Shown in pieces: positions 53,367 to 62,764 of a stretch of DNA of 64,000 nt; positions within the stretch are counted from its first letter, which is position 1, and each line of letters opens with the position of its first letter. Below the pieces are notes generated by a model that saw only the letters and a list, made by a program, of their open reading frames with translations, was not told where the DNA came from and ran no database searches. Both the position numbers and the translations under genes were made by a program. Source of the stretch: Colwellia sp. GTDB taxonomy: Bacteria > Pseudomonadota > Gammaproteobacteria > Enterobacterales > Alteromonadaceae. The stretch is from assembly GCA_013215385.1 (NCBI GenBank), contig JABSOY010000005.1:496001-560000 (forward strand). Reading direction: 5' to 3'.

Positions 53367-53713
53367 AACTCTTCCTCAACTTTACCTTTTAAGCGCTCAA
53401 TCTGATGGGCCACGCCTACGGCATCTTCTACATTTAGCTGAATCGCAATACCTTTGCCGGGATCTATATCAAAACCAGCTATTTTGCTTATTCGTTCAAG
53501 TATCTTTCGGGATAAATGTTCTTCAACGACAAAGAGTAATACATCTCTTTGTGACTCAAGTTGCATGCCAAAAAAAGTACGCTGGCGTTTAATACCTTCG
53601 CCTCGAGCATTATTTATAATGGTTGCACCTGTGGCTCCTGCCATTCTGGCGCCTTTCATTACGTCATCTGTTACACCGTCGTCAACAAATGCGACAATTA
53701 ATTTGAATTGCAT
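53363..53713 (-). CDS. P-II family nitrogen regulator-like protein
   Basis: 116 aa; MQFKLIVAFVDDGVTDDVMKGARMAGATGATIINNARGEG... ferredoxin-like PII pattern; overlaps the CBS gene. Confidence 0.75.
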   Translation of the reverse strand: MQFKLIVAFVDDGVTDDVMKGARMAGATGATIINNARGEGIKRQRTFFGMQLESQRDVLLFVVEEHLSRKILERISKIAGFDIDPGKGIAIQLNVEDAVGVAHQIERLKGKVEEEL

Positions 53714-53717
53714 GTGA

Positions 53718-54599
53718 TCACCTGTCTTGCTTATCTTGTTGATTAATGTCGTTAGAGGTTTGGTCAGCCTCTTGTTTTTTTTGTCTTAATTTTCGTTTGT
53801 TAATTTTTATTCGTTGTCGTTTTTCTACCTTTCGCTCAATTTTATGGGCCTTAGCATGCGTTAATTGGGCATAAGTCATAACAGCAATAATGGAGAATAA
53901 ACTCGCAAAAGCAATTAAACCAAAGCCGTCAATAAGTGGGCTTCTTCCCGGAATGGTACTTGCTAAACCTAAACCTAAAGCGGCCACTAATGGCACAGTT
54001 ACGGTAGAGGTAGTAACCCCGCCAGAGTCATAGGCTAATGGCACAAGTAACTTGGGGCAATAAAAGGTTTGAATAACAACGATCACATAACCGGTAATAA
54101 TATAATAATGAAGAGGGTGACCCACTACGATACGATAACTGCCGAGTGCAATACCGACTGATACACCAATAGCTACAGAAATACGTAAGCTATTAGCGTT
54201 AATTGCACCACCTGAGACTTCTTCAGCTTTTATTGCTACGGCAATAAGCGATGGCTCAGCAATGGTGGTGCTAAAACCAATCGCCGCGGCAAAAACATAA
54301 ACCCATGCATAATCGGACCAATGTACTGTAGTTAAGACCTTGGCACCTTGATGAATAAACTCGGGGGCGGTAAGTTGCTCTGCCATCATTTTACCGAGCG
54401 GAAATAATGCTTTTTCGAGGCCGAGTAAAAAAAGTGTTAAACCAATTAAGACATAAATGAAACCAAAGCTTACTTGCTTGATATGGGGAATAGGTTTGCG
54501 AATAACTAATAACTGAAATCCTAAAATAATAGATAATATGGGTAATACGTCGACGACTGTATTTTTTAATGTTTGCAAGAACTCCAATAATAACGCCAT
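53718..54599 (-). CDS. DUF1538 membrane protein (B)
   Basis: 293 aa; [70 protein letters not shown]. Confidence 0.85.
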   Translation of the reverse strand: MALLLEFLQTLKNTVVDVLPILSIILGFQLLVIRKPIPHIKQVSFGFIYVLIGLTLFLLGLEKALFPLGKMMAEQLTAPEFIHQGAKVLTTVHWSDYAWVYVFAAAIGFSTTIAEPSLIAVAIKAEEVSGGAINANSLRISVAIGVSVGIALGSYRIVVGHPLHYYIITGYVIVVIQTFYCPKLLVPLAYDSGGVTTSTVTVPLVAALGLGLASTIPGRSPLIDGFGLIAFASLFSIIAVMTYAQLTHAKAHKIERKVEKRQRIKINKRKLRQKKQEADQTSNDINQQDKQDR

Positions 54600-55336
54600 T
54601 AGTTAATCACCATGCCGTATATCATGACAAAAACCATTGGGGTTAACGAAGCAAAAGCGATCAGGCCAAAACCGTCTATCATTGGGTTTCTGCCTTTTAT
54701 AGCTGACGCTAAACCTACACCAAGTGCAGTGACTAAAGGCACAGTAATCGTAGAGGTGGTAACGGCACCAGAATCATAAGCAATGCCTATAATCCAGCTA
54801 GGAGCTATAATGGTCATGAGTACAACAACCACATAGCCGCCTAAGATTAAATACTGAATAGGCCAGCCACGGATTATACGTAATACGCCTATAGAAATGG
54901 CAAAACCAACAGCAAAGGCAACGGTATAACGTAAACCATTGGCGTAAGAAAGTTGTGCTTCAAGGGTATTGCTAATCATGCCTCCAGCAGCGGCAACAGT
55001 TGCAGCTTCTTTAGCAACGGCAATAAGTGAAGGTTCGGCAACCGTCGTGCCAAAACCTAAACAAAAGGCAAAAGTAAGTAACCAATTAATACTGCCTTTT
55101 TTAGCAAAGGCTTGGGCCATAGATTCGCCAATGGGGAATAAGCCCATTTCTAAACCATAAATAAAAAAAGTTAAGCCAAGTACGACTAATGCTAAACCCA
55201 CTAATATGTCGCCAATATTCGGCATGGCTTGTTGAAGAACGACAAATTGAAAAAAAGCGATCACTAAAACAATAGGCAGCAAATCTTTGCAGCTACCTAA
55301 TAATGCTTTAAAGAAAACAATTAACTGTTGATTCAT
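54599..55336 (-). CDS. DUF1538 membrane protein (A)
   Basis: 245 aa; paralog of 53718..54599 ([38 protein letters not shown]); genes overlap by 1 nt. Confidence 0.85.
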   Translation of the reverse strand: MNQQLIVFFKALLGSCKDLLPIVLVIAFFQFVVLQQAMPNIGDILVGLALVVLGLTFFIYGLEMGLFPIGESMAQAFAKKGSINWLLTFAFCLGFGTTVAEPSLIAVAKEAATVAAAGGMISNTLEAQLSYANGLRYTVAFAVGFAISIGVLRIIRGWPIQYLILGGYVVVVLMTIIAPSWIIGIAYDSGAVTTSTITVPLVTALGVGLASAIKGRNPMIDGFGLIAFASLTPMVFVMIYGMVIN

Positions 55337-55381
55337 AAAGACCAGCGTGATGGCGAATTATAAATATTATAATATTGACGG

Positions 55382-55417
55382 AAACAATTACTTTGTCTGC
55401 AATCAAAGTAATTGTTT
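55382..55417 (-). terminator. Hairpin between DadA-like gene and DUF1538 operon
   Basis: Perfect 14-bp stem aaacaattactttg / caaagtaattgttt with 8-nt loop. Confidence 0.5.
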
Positions 55418-55485
55418 TATTTGAATTTAAGCCTAGCACAACTCTAAAAAAACATAGGGAACTTTATAAATATAATCATGGGATT

Positions 55486-56769
55486 TTAGTTAAAACGACT
55501 TAAACAAAACGGCGTGACATCGATGTCAGTTGGTTGTTTAGTTATTAGCTGGCCAATGAGTTTTCCTGTAATGGCTCCTTGAGTTAACCCTAAATGTTGA
55601 TGGCCTAAGGCAAGAAATATATTGCTATGCTTTGGCGCTTGGCCAATAACAGGTAATGAATCAGGAAGTGAAGGACGGTGTCCCATCCACTTTTGACCTT
55701 CTTTTGCTGTTTGTGCATTTAATTCAGGTAAAATCGTGAGTACCTGCTGGGCATTTTTAAAGAGCATATCGGCTCGTTTCATATTCGCTTGTTGTTTTAA
55801 GCCCGCATATTCAACCGTGCCAGCTAACCGTAAACCATGTGCCATGGGTGTCATAATGAATTTTCGTTCTGCAGATGCTACCGGACGTGACAATTTATCT
55901 TTATTTTTACTAGGCGGTAAATCTAAGCTATATCCTCGCTCTGCCTCTATGGGTAAAGTGTAACCTAAGGGTTTTAAAAGTGCTTTTGACCAAGCCCCAC
56001 TCGCAATGACCACTTGGTCAAATATCAAGGTTTCTTCTTTTGTTGTTAAATTAACCCCACTTCGATTGTGGCTAATGTTAAGTACCTCAGCTTGTTTGTA
56101 CTCACAGCCTTTGCTAAAAGCTAACTTAGCCAGTTGTGTACAAATAGCGGAAGGATCTGCACTATGCCCGACCTCAGTAAAATAGAGCGATGCTTGAATA
56201 TTTTTACTCAAATTGGGTTCTAATAATAACGTTTGTTGCCGATCGAGTAATAACACGCTAATACCGGCATTTTTATACTGTTCAAAATATCGCTTGATGG
56301 TTTTATCTGAACTTTTTTCGAAGACTAATAAGCTGCCTTTTAACGTTAATAATGCTTCAGCTTTTGCTTCTTTTAAAAGTGGCTGGTAATAACTAATGGC
56401 ATTTTTATTAAGTGTTTTTATTGCTGCACTGTTTTTTGAACGTTTACTGGCCAGCATATTCCATATAAATTGACCAAACCAAGGCAATGCCTTAGGCAAA
56501 TATGAGGCAGACAAAGACACAGGACCTAAGGGATCAAGTAATAGTTTTGGAAACTGCCATAACAAGTTTGGCTCCGCCAATGGAAATACTTGCTCGGTGG
56601 CGAAATGTCCTGCGTTTGCTTTTGAGCAACCTTCGCCAATGCCTAACTTATCAATAAGTGTTACTTGAAAGCCAAGTGACTGTAATTCAAGCGCACAATT
56701 AATACCTATGATACCAGCACCGATCACGGCAATGTTTTTTTCAGCGTTACCAATATTTAATGTTGTCAT
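55486..56769 (-). CDS. FAD-dependent D-amino-acid dehydrogenase family; likely D-hydroxyproline dehydrogenase by context
   Basis: 427 aa; IAVIGAGIIGINCALELQSLGFQVTLID; DadA-like GHQHLGLTQGAITGKLIGQLI; next to proline-racemase family genes. Confidence 0.85.
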   Translation of the reverse strand: MTTLNIGNAEKNIAVIGAGIIGINCALELQSLGFQVTLIDKLGIGEGCSKANAGHFATEQVFPLAEPNLLWQFPKLLLDPLGPVSLSASYLPKALPWFGQFIWNMLASKRSKNSAAIKTLNKNAISYYQPLLKEAKAEALLTLKGSLLVFEKSSDKTIKRYFEQYKNAGISVLLLDRQQTLLLEPNLSKNIQASLYFTEVGHSADPSAICTQLAKLAFSKGCEYKQAEVLNISHNRSGVNLTTKEETLIFDQVVIASGAWSKALLKPLGYTLPIEAERGYSLDLPPSKNKDKLSRPVASAERKFIMTPMAHGLRLAGTVEYAGLKQQANMKRADMLFKNAQQVLTILPELNAQTAKEGQKWMGHRPSLPDSLPVIGQAPKHSNIFLALGHQHLGLTQGAITGKLIGQLITKQPTDIDVTPFCLSRFN

Positions 56770-56807
56770 GTCTATCTACTTACTTAAGTGATGGTTAGTT
56801 ATACGGG

Positions 56808-57848
56808 TTAACGCAATAAAAAACCTTGCGGAAAAATGTCATTTTTATCGACTAAAAACTGATGGATACCGGTAATAAAAGCTCTACCACTAACACGGGG
56901 AATAACAGCCTCTTTGTTAAAGTAGTTAATTGACTCTTCTATGTTCACCGTCATCTCTCCACCAGTAATACTTTCAATGATGACTTTTTCACCCATGGTT
57001 AGACCTTCTTTAGTGGCTAATAAAGCAGCACGTGCACTTACGCCTGTGCCGGTTGGTGAACGGTCGAGTTCACCTTCTGCAAAGATGCAGACATGACGAG
57101 AATGAGAGGCTGAACGTGCAGTTTTCTTAGAGTGAAAAATAACGCCATATAAAAAACTAAGGTCATCTTCAAGAGGGTGTTTTATGTCGTAATCAGCCAT
57201 TACTGCTCTTTTAATGGCTCGTCCTGCTGCTATCAAGACTTGGCTATTTGCTGCGTCGCAAGTTAAGTTTAAATCATCAGCATCAACAAAAGCATAATAA
57301 GCACCACCGAAGGCAATGTCGTAATTAACGCTACCTAACCCGTTAATATCTACTTGTTGATTGAGTGTTTCAACAAAAGCAGGAACGTTATCAAAACTTA
57401 CCGATAGCTGGTTATTCTTTATTTCCGCATAGGCTTTAATGAAACCAGCCGGGGCATCAATGCCAATATATTCACCAGTCTCAGGCATGGCGAGAATTTT
57501 CGTTTCTATCGCAACTGATACCGCAGCAATAATGCCATGACCACACATGCTGGAATAACCTTCGTTGTGCATAAATAAAATGCCAAAGGTCGCTTTTTCT
57601 GTGCATGGCTCGGTAATAAGGGCGCCGTACATATCTCCATGGCCACGTGGCTCATACATTAAAAATTGACGGTAACTATCTAAGTGCTCCGTTAAAAACT
57701 GACGCTTGTCTAAAATGGTGTCACCGATTATTTCCGGATAACCGCCGGTAATAATTCGTAATGGCTCGCCTTCTGTGTGGGCGTCAATACTGGTAACTGA
57801 AAGATATTTTTCTGAATTAAGCGCTAAATTTTCATGGATGAACTGCAT
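56808..57848 (-). CDS. Proline racemase family, probably trans-3-hydroxy-L-proline dehydratase
   Basis: 346 aa; first active-site motif MCGHG retained, second is DRSPTGTGVSA (Thr where racemases have Cys). Confidence 0.8.
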   Translation of the reverse strand: MQFIHENLALNSEKYLSVTSIDAHTEGEPLRIITGGYPEIIGDTILDKRQFLTEHLDSYRQFLMYEPRGHGDMYGALITEPCTEKATFGILFMHNEGYSSMCGHGIIAAVSVAIETKILAMPETGEYIGIDAPAGFIKAYAEIKNNQLSVSFDNVPAFVETLNQQVDINGLGSVNYDIAFGGAYYAFVDADDLNLTCDAANSQVLIAAGRAIKRAVMADYDIKHPLEDDLSFLYGVIFHSKKTARSASHSRHVCIFAEGELDRSPTGTGVSARAALLATKEGLTMGEKVIIESITGGEMTVNIEESINYFNKEAVIPRVSGRAFITGIHQFLVDKNDIFPQGFLLR

Positions 57849-57876
57849 AGTTTTTTACTCTTTATAAAATTAAACC

Positions 57877-57903
57877 TTGTACAACGAGAATAATTGTATA
57901 CAA
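57877..57903. promoter_or_regulatory. Candidate GntR/FCD regulator operator(s) in divergent promoter
   Basis: Palindromes ttgtacaa (57877-57884) and ttgtatacaa (57894-57903) between divergent hydroxyproline genes. Confidence 0.4.
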
Positions 57904-58021
57904 TATCCTATATCAAATCCACTGATACTGTTTGTTTTTTTTAAGTCTTCAATAAGCCTTTGAAAAAAATGAGTATCGTAAGTAAAAAAAAAGTAATTTT
58001 TAAAGTAGTGAGTAAATAATA

Positions 58022-58938
58022 ATGAAAGAGATTAACTGGCAAGGCGTATACCCAGCAGTAACTACCCAATATTTTGATGATATGTCGATTAATTTCGAAG
58101 CGACAAAAAAATATGGCTGATAGTTTGATTAATGAAGGTGTACATGGAATTATCGCTTTGGGTACTGTGGGCGAGAATTGTTCACATACACAAGCTGAAA
58201 AACGTGAAATCCTTGAAGCGGTAAAAGAAGTGGTTGCCGGTCGAGTGCCAGTACTTTCTGGTGTTGCTGAAACAACAACCAAGTTTGCTATTGAATATTG
58301 TCAAATGTGTGAAGAAGTTGGCATTGATGGTTTAATGGTTTTACCTGGCATGGTTTATCGTTCAAGCGAACGTGAAGCAATTAATCATTACCAGTAAATT
58401 GCAGGTAACTGTGGTTTACCTCTTATGATTTACAATAACCCGGTGACTTACGGTGTTGATGTATCTATTGAAGGCATGGCTATTTTAGCCAACGAACCGA
58501 CCATCGTTTCAGTAAAAGAAGCGACTGAAGATACCCGTCGAATTTCTAAATTATATGCTGAATTTGATGATCGATTTATCGTATTGTGGTGTTGATGACA
58601 TCGCGCTAGAAAGCTTAATGTTAGGTTGTACGGGTTGGATTTCAGGCTTAACTAATGTTTTCCCACAAGAATCTGTAGCAATTTACAAATTAGCACAGCA
58701 AGGCCGTTACCAAGAAGCGCTTGAAATCTGGCGTTGGTTCTTACCTTTATTACGTTTAGACACTATTCCAACACTTGTCTAATGTATTAAATATAGTGAA
58801 CAGTTGGCAGGTCGTGGTAGTGAAGTTGTGCGTGAACCGCGGTTACCTCTTGCCGGCGAAGAACGTGTAAGAGTTGAAAAATTATATAACGATGCTTTAG
58901 CAACACGAATAGATTTGTCAAAATTCAATTTAGATTAA
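58022..58938 (+). pseudogene. DapA/DHDPS-family gene, likely 1-pyrroline-4-hydroxy-2-carboxylate deaminase, inactivated
   Basis: Fragments MKEINWQGVYPAVTTQYFDDMSINFEATKK / MADSLINEGVHGIIALGTVGENCSHTQAEKREIL... / IAGNCGLPLMIYNNPVTYGVDVS... / CGVDDIALESLMLGCTGWISGLTNVFPQES... / CIKYSEQLAGRGSEVVREPRLPL...SKFNLD lie in consecutive shifted frames. Frameshifts near 58105-58113 and 58582-58590; in-frame TAA at 58395 and 58780. Confidence 0.9.
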
Positions 58939-58963
58939 TATTGTTAAGTTGAATGGTTAAAAG

Positions 58964-59008
58964 CTAAAGCCTCATCTACAAGCCCTATACTTGTAGGCGG
59001 GGCTTTAG
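58964..59008 (+). terminator. Stem-loop after the pseudogene
   Basis: ctaaagcc...ctacaag ccctata cttgtag...ggctttag nested inverted repeat. Confidence 0.5.
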
Positions 59009-59049
59009 TCTTAACAAGACAGGAATAATATGGACAGTAAAGGTAGAAC

Positions 59050-60120
59050 ATGAACAAAGGCACATTTTTTTGTATAGACGCACATACTTGTGGCAACCCA
59101 GTTCGTTTGGTTACCAGTGGTCACCCTAATTTAAAAGGGCAAACCATGAGTGAGAAACGACAGGATTTTTTAGAGAATCATGATTGGATCCGTCAAGGAT
59201 TGATGTTTGAACCACGCGGTCACGATATGATGTCTGGTGCATTTTTATATCCGCCTTGTAGTGAAAATGCTGATGCGTCCATTTTATTTATTGAAACATC
59301 GGGTTGTTTACCCATGTGCGGCCACGGCACAATTGGTACAGTGACCTCTGGCTTAGAAAGCGGATTGTTAACACCAAAAGTTGCTGGGAAATTAACGCTT
59401 GATGTACCCGCTGGGCAAATTGAAGTGGAGTACACCTTACAAAGTGAATCTGATGAAAGTCAGTTGCATGACAATCCCATAACTAAAGTAGATTCTGTGA
59501 AAATTTACAATGTTCCAGCCTATTTATCACACCAAGATATTGAACTTAATATTGAAGGATTAGGACGGATAACCGTTGATGTTTCATATGGAGGCAATTA
59601 TTACGTGATAGTTGAGCCACAAGAAAATTTTCCTGGGATTGATCAATGGACGGCAAATGAAATACTGCATTGGAGTCCCCTTGTTCGTGCAGCGGCAAGT
59701 AAGGTCGTTACCTGTATTCATCCTGAAGACCCTAGTGTAAACGGTGTTTCTCATGTCTTATGGACAGGAAAACCTAAACACGAAAATTCAGACGGAGCTA
59801 ATGCAGTCTTTTACGGTGAAAAAGCGCTCGACAGATCGCCCTGTGGAACAGGCACAAGCGCGCGTATGGCACAACTTTACGCGAAAGGGCAGTTAAGCTT
59901 AGGCGATAGTTTTGTTCATGAAAGTTATATCGGTAGTCAGTTTATTGGAAAAATAGAACAAATTGTTGAGCTCAGCTGTGACAGCACCTATCCACAAGGG
60001 GTGAAAGGTAAAATATCTGCGATAAAGCCTAGCATTCAAGGTTGGGCAAAAGTATTTGGTAAAAACTGTATCACGATTGACGATGATGACCCGTATGCTT
60101 TTGGTTTTGTTGTTACATAA
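59050..60120 (+). CDS. Proline racemase family, probably 4-hydroxyproline 2-epimerase
   Basis: 356 aa; both catalytic Cys motifs present (PMCGHGTIG and DRSPCGTGTSA). Confidence 0.85.
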   Translation: MNKGTFFCIDAHTCGNPVRLVTSGHPNLKGQTMSEKRQDFLENHDWIRQGLMFEPRGHDMMSGAFLYPPCSENADASILFIETSGCLPMCGHGTIGTVTSGLESGLLTPKVAGKLTLDVPAGQIEVEYTLQSESDESQLHDNPITKVDSVKIYNVPAYLSHQDIELNIEGLGRITVDVSYGGNYYVIVEPQENFPGIDQWTANEILHWSPLVRAAASKVVTCIHPEDPSVNGVSHVLWTGKPKHENSDGANAVFYGEKALDRSPCGTGTSARMAQLYAKGQLSLGDSFVHESYIGSQFIGKIEQIVELSCDSTYPQGVKGKISAIKPSIQGWAKVFGKNCITIDDDDPYAFGFVVT

Positions 60121-60164
60121 TCAAAAAATTATTAGCTAAAAATAACATTGAGTAGGAATAGATA

Positions 60165-61697
60165 ATGAATATTACCGGAAAAAATTTAATCGCAGGCGAA
60201 TGGTCTGGCGATACAACTAATGGTTTTTCTGCAATGAATGCCGTTACTAATCAAGCAATGAACGAAAAATTTGCTGACGCTAGCGAACAAGAAATTGACC
60301 AAGCTATTGGCAAAGCAAACCAAGCATTTTATTCTTATAGCCAATTAAGTGCAGAAAAACGTGCGTTATTTTTACGTACTATCGGTGAGCAAATTCTTGC
60401 CCTTGGGGACGATTTAGTTACTATGGCGTGTGCCGAAACTGGCTTGCCTGCGATGCGAATTCAAGGTGAACGTGGCCGTACTATCGGTCAACTTGGCTTA
60501 TTCGCTAACTTATTAGAACAAGGTGAATATCAAGCGGTTGTCGATTTAGCCGATGCGAATCGCCAGCCTTTACCTAAGCCAGAAACACGCTTAGGTTATT
60601 TGCCACTTGGCGCGGTCGCTGTTTTTGCTGCCAGTAATTTCCCATTAGCATTTTCAACAGCAGGCGGCGATACGGCTTCGGCACTTGCTGCCGGTTGTCC
60701 GGTTGTAATGAAAGCACATGCAGCACATCCTGGAACGGCAGAATTAGTTGCTCAGGCGATCAATAAAGCGATTGAAATTTGCAGTATCGATGCCGGTGTT
60801 TTCTCGCTGATTCAAGGGAAAAACTACGGTATTTCTAGTCAAATAGTGACACATCCACTTATTAAAGCGGTTGGTTTTACCGGGTCTGAGCGTGTCGGTA
60901 TGATTTTACAACGACAAATAAATGAACGTGCAGAGCCAATTCCATTTTACGGTGAACTTGGCAGTGTTAACCCGCAATTTATTTTAGCGAACAAATTGGC
61001 TGATGATGCTCAAGGATTAGCACAAGCATTAGTCGCCTCATTAATGATGGCGCAAGGGCAGTTTTGTACCAGTCCTGGAATTTGGGCTTACGTTAGTGAT
61101 GAAAATACACCAGTGTTTGAAAAGTCAGCGGCGCAAGCGATCAGTGAAACGTCAGCAGGTGTTATGTTAACGCCGAGTATGGCGACTTCATATAATAGCA
61201 TTGTCGCCCAATGGCAGAATATCTCGGGTGTTGAATGTTTAGCTCAAGGCAAAAAACCAGAAAAAGGCCAAGAACATTTTTGTTCAGCAGCACTGTTTGC
61301 CACCGATTTAGCAACATTTAAAGCTAATGAAGCATTACATGAAGAAGTCTTTGGTTCGAGTGCACTAATTGTCCGTTGTGACAGTCAAGCGCAGCTGATG
61401 GAATTTATTAATTTACTTAATGGCAGCTTAACGGCAAGTATTCATGCCAGTGAGCAGGATGTTAATATTGCTAAACAAGTTGCCTTAAGCGCGGCTCATA
61501 AAGTGGGTCGTTTAATCTATAATCAAATGCCAACTGGCGTTGAAGTATGTGCCTCTATGAACCATGGTGGACCGTTTCCAGCTTCTACCCAAATAAGAAC
61601 TACCTCGGTGGGCAGTGAAGCCATTAAACGTTTTCAGCGACCTATTTGTTATCAAAATATGCCTGATGAGCTGTTACCAAGTTTACTGAAAAGTTAA
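60165..61697 (+). CDS. Aldehyde dehydrogenase, likely 2,5-dioxovalerate (alpha-ketoglutarate semialdehyde) dehydrogenase
   Basis: 510 aa; VAVFAASNFPLAFSTAGGDTASALAAGCPVVMKAHAAHPGT, FTGSERVG, GQFCTSPG; pathway context. Confidence 0.9.
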   Translation: MNITGKNLIAGEWSGDTTNGFSAMNAVTNQAMNEKFADASEQEIDQAIGKANQAFYSYSQLSAEKRALFLRTIGEQILALGDDLVTMACAETGLPAMRIQGERGRTIGQLGLFANLLEQGEYQAVVDLADANRQPLPKPETRLGYLPLGAVAVFAASNFPLAFSTAGGDTASALAAGCPVVMKAHAAHPGTAELVAQAINKAIEICSIDAGVFSLIQGKNYGISSQIVTHPLIKAVGFTGSERVGMILQRQINERAEPIPFYGELGSVNPQFILANKLADDAQGLAQALVASLMMAQGQFCTSPGIWAYVSDENTPVFEKSAAQAISETSAGVMLTPSMATSYNSIVAQWQNISGVECLAQGKKPEKGQEHFCSAALFATDLATFKANEALHEEVFGSSALIVRCDSQAQLMEFINLLNGSLTASIHASEQDVNIAKQVALSAAHKVGRLIYNQMPTGVEVCASMNHGGPFPASTQIRTTSVGSEAIKRFQRPICYQNMPDELLPSLLKS

Positions 61698-61761
61698 CTT
61701 TTCCGCATATAAAGTGGCTAATATCTACTAGCCGCTTTTGTTTAGCTGATAAATCCTTATA

Positions 61762-62460
61762 ATGACTGTACACTTTCAAGAGAAGTCTTTTATGAGCATA
61801 GTTTACAAAACCCGAACGCAGTTAGTTGTTGAAACCCTTAGAGAGAAGATTTTAAGTGGTGAGATTAAAGCGGGGCAACCTTTACGCCAAGCGGCATTAG
61901 CAGAAGAATTAAATGTTAGCCGTATACCCGTACGTGAAGCGTTATTGCAACTTGAAGCGGAAGGTTTAGTTTCTTTTGAACCTCATAAAGGTGCGACGGC
62001 TACCGAGCTTACAGCCAGCCAAGTAGATGAATTATTTGAATTAAGAGCTATGCTCGAAGCTGATTTATTGGCTTCGTCTATCCCGCATATCAGTGACGAA
62101 AAACTGGCCGAAGCCACTGAGCTTTTATCTCGATTAGATAAAGCGCTGGGTAAAGAAAATGCGGCGAATACTTGGAGTGAGTTAAATTCTGACTACCATA
62201 ATTGTTTGTATTCAGGTGCGAATCGACCACAAACTCAAGACTTAGTAAACACGTTAAATAAAAATGCCGACCGCTATATTCGTATGCATTTATTATGGGC
62301 TGGCGGGATTTCTAAAGCTGAGTCTGAGCACAACGAGCTATTAGCCCTATGTAAAGCGCGCGATGTCGAGAAGTCAGTTGCCTTACTCAAACAGCATATT
62401 CTTGGTTCACGTGACGAGATAAAAGAATTTTTGAGTGAACGTGAGCGAGCTGCAGAATAA
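61762..62460 (+). CDS. GntR family transcriptional regulator (FCD/FadR subfamily; start may be 61792)
   Basis: 232 aa; EKILSGEIKAGQPLRQAALAEELNVSRIPVREALLQLEAEGLV; C-terminal FCD-like domain. Confidence 0.92.
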   Translation: MTVHFQEKSFMSIVYKTRTQLVVETLREKILSGEIKAGQPLRQAALAEELNVSRIPVREALLQLEAEGLVSFEPHKGATATELTASQVDELFELRAMLEADLLASSIPHISDEKLAEATELLSRLDKALGKENAANTWSELNSDYHNCLYSGANRPQTQDLVNTLNKNADRYIRMHLLWAGGISKAESEHNELLALCKARDVEKSVALLKQHILGSRDEIKEFLSERERAAE

Positions 62461-62764
62461 CAAAAAATAACCCCTTGAGGCGAAATTATGTTTATTTGAT
62501 ATTTTCGCCTTATCGAACAATTGTTACTCCTATAATATTTATTGTACCCCAAGCCTTTTCGGCTGTTATACCCTCTATGTATACCTAATGTAACCTGTAT
62601 TAAAACTAAGCATTTATTGACTTTTTCACTGCAAATCATTAGTATTCCCGCGCCGTAAATCCCTGAAGCATTCTTTAATGAGCCAATTAACAATTATTGT
62701 TAAAATTTCCTATTATTAGAAAACGATCAGGTTATATCTATTTTATTTAATTAATGAGAGTGCA

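Noticed and set aside
57941-58282. 113-aa minus-strand ORF in the divergent hydroxyproline promoter
   Set aside because: Antisense to the DapA pseudogene; N-terminal half is its shadow and there is no family resemblance.
58074-58782. Separate short plus-strand CDSs 58074..58397 and 58555..58782
   Set aside because: They are pieces of one DapA-family gene in shifted frames, so merged into a single pseudogene.
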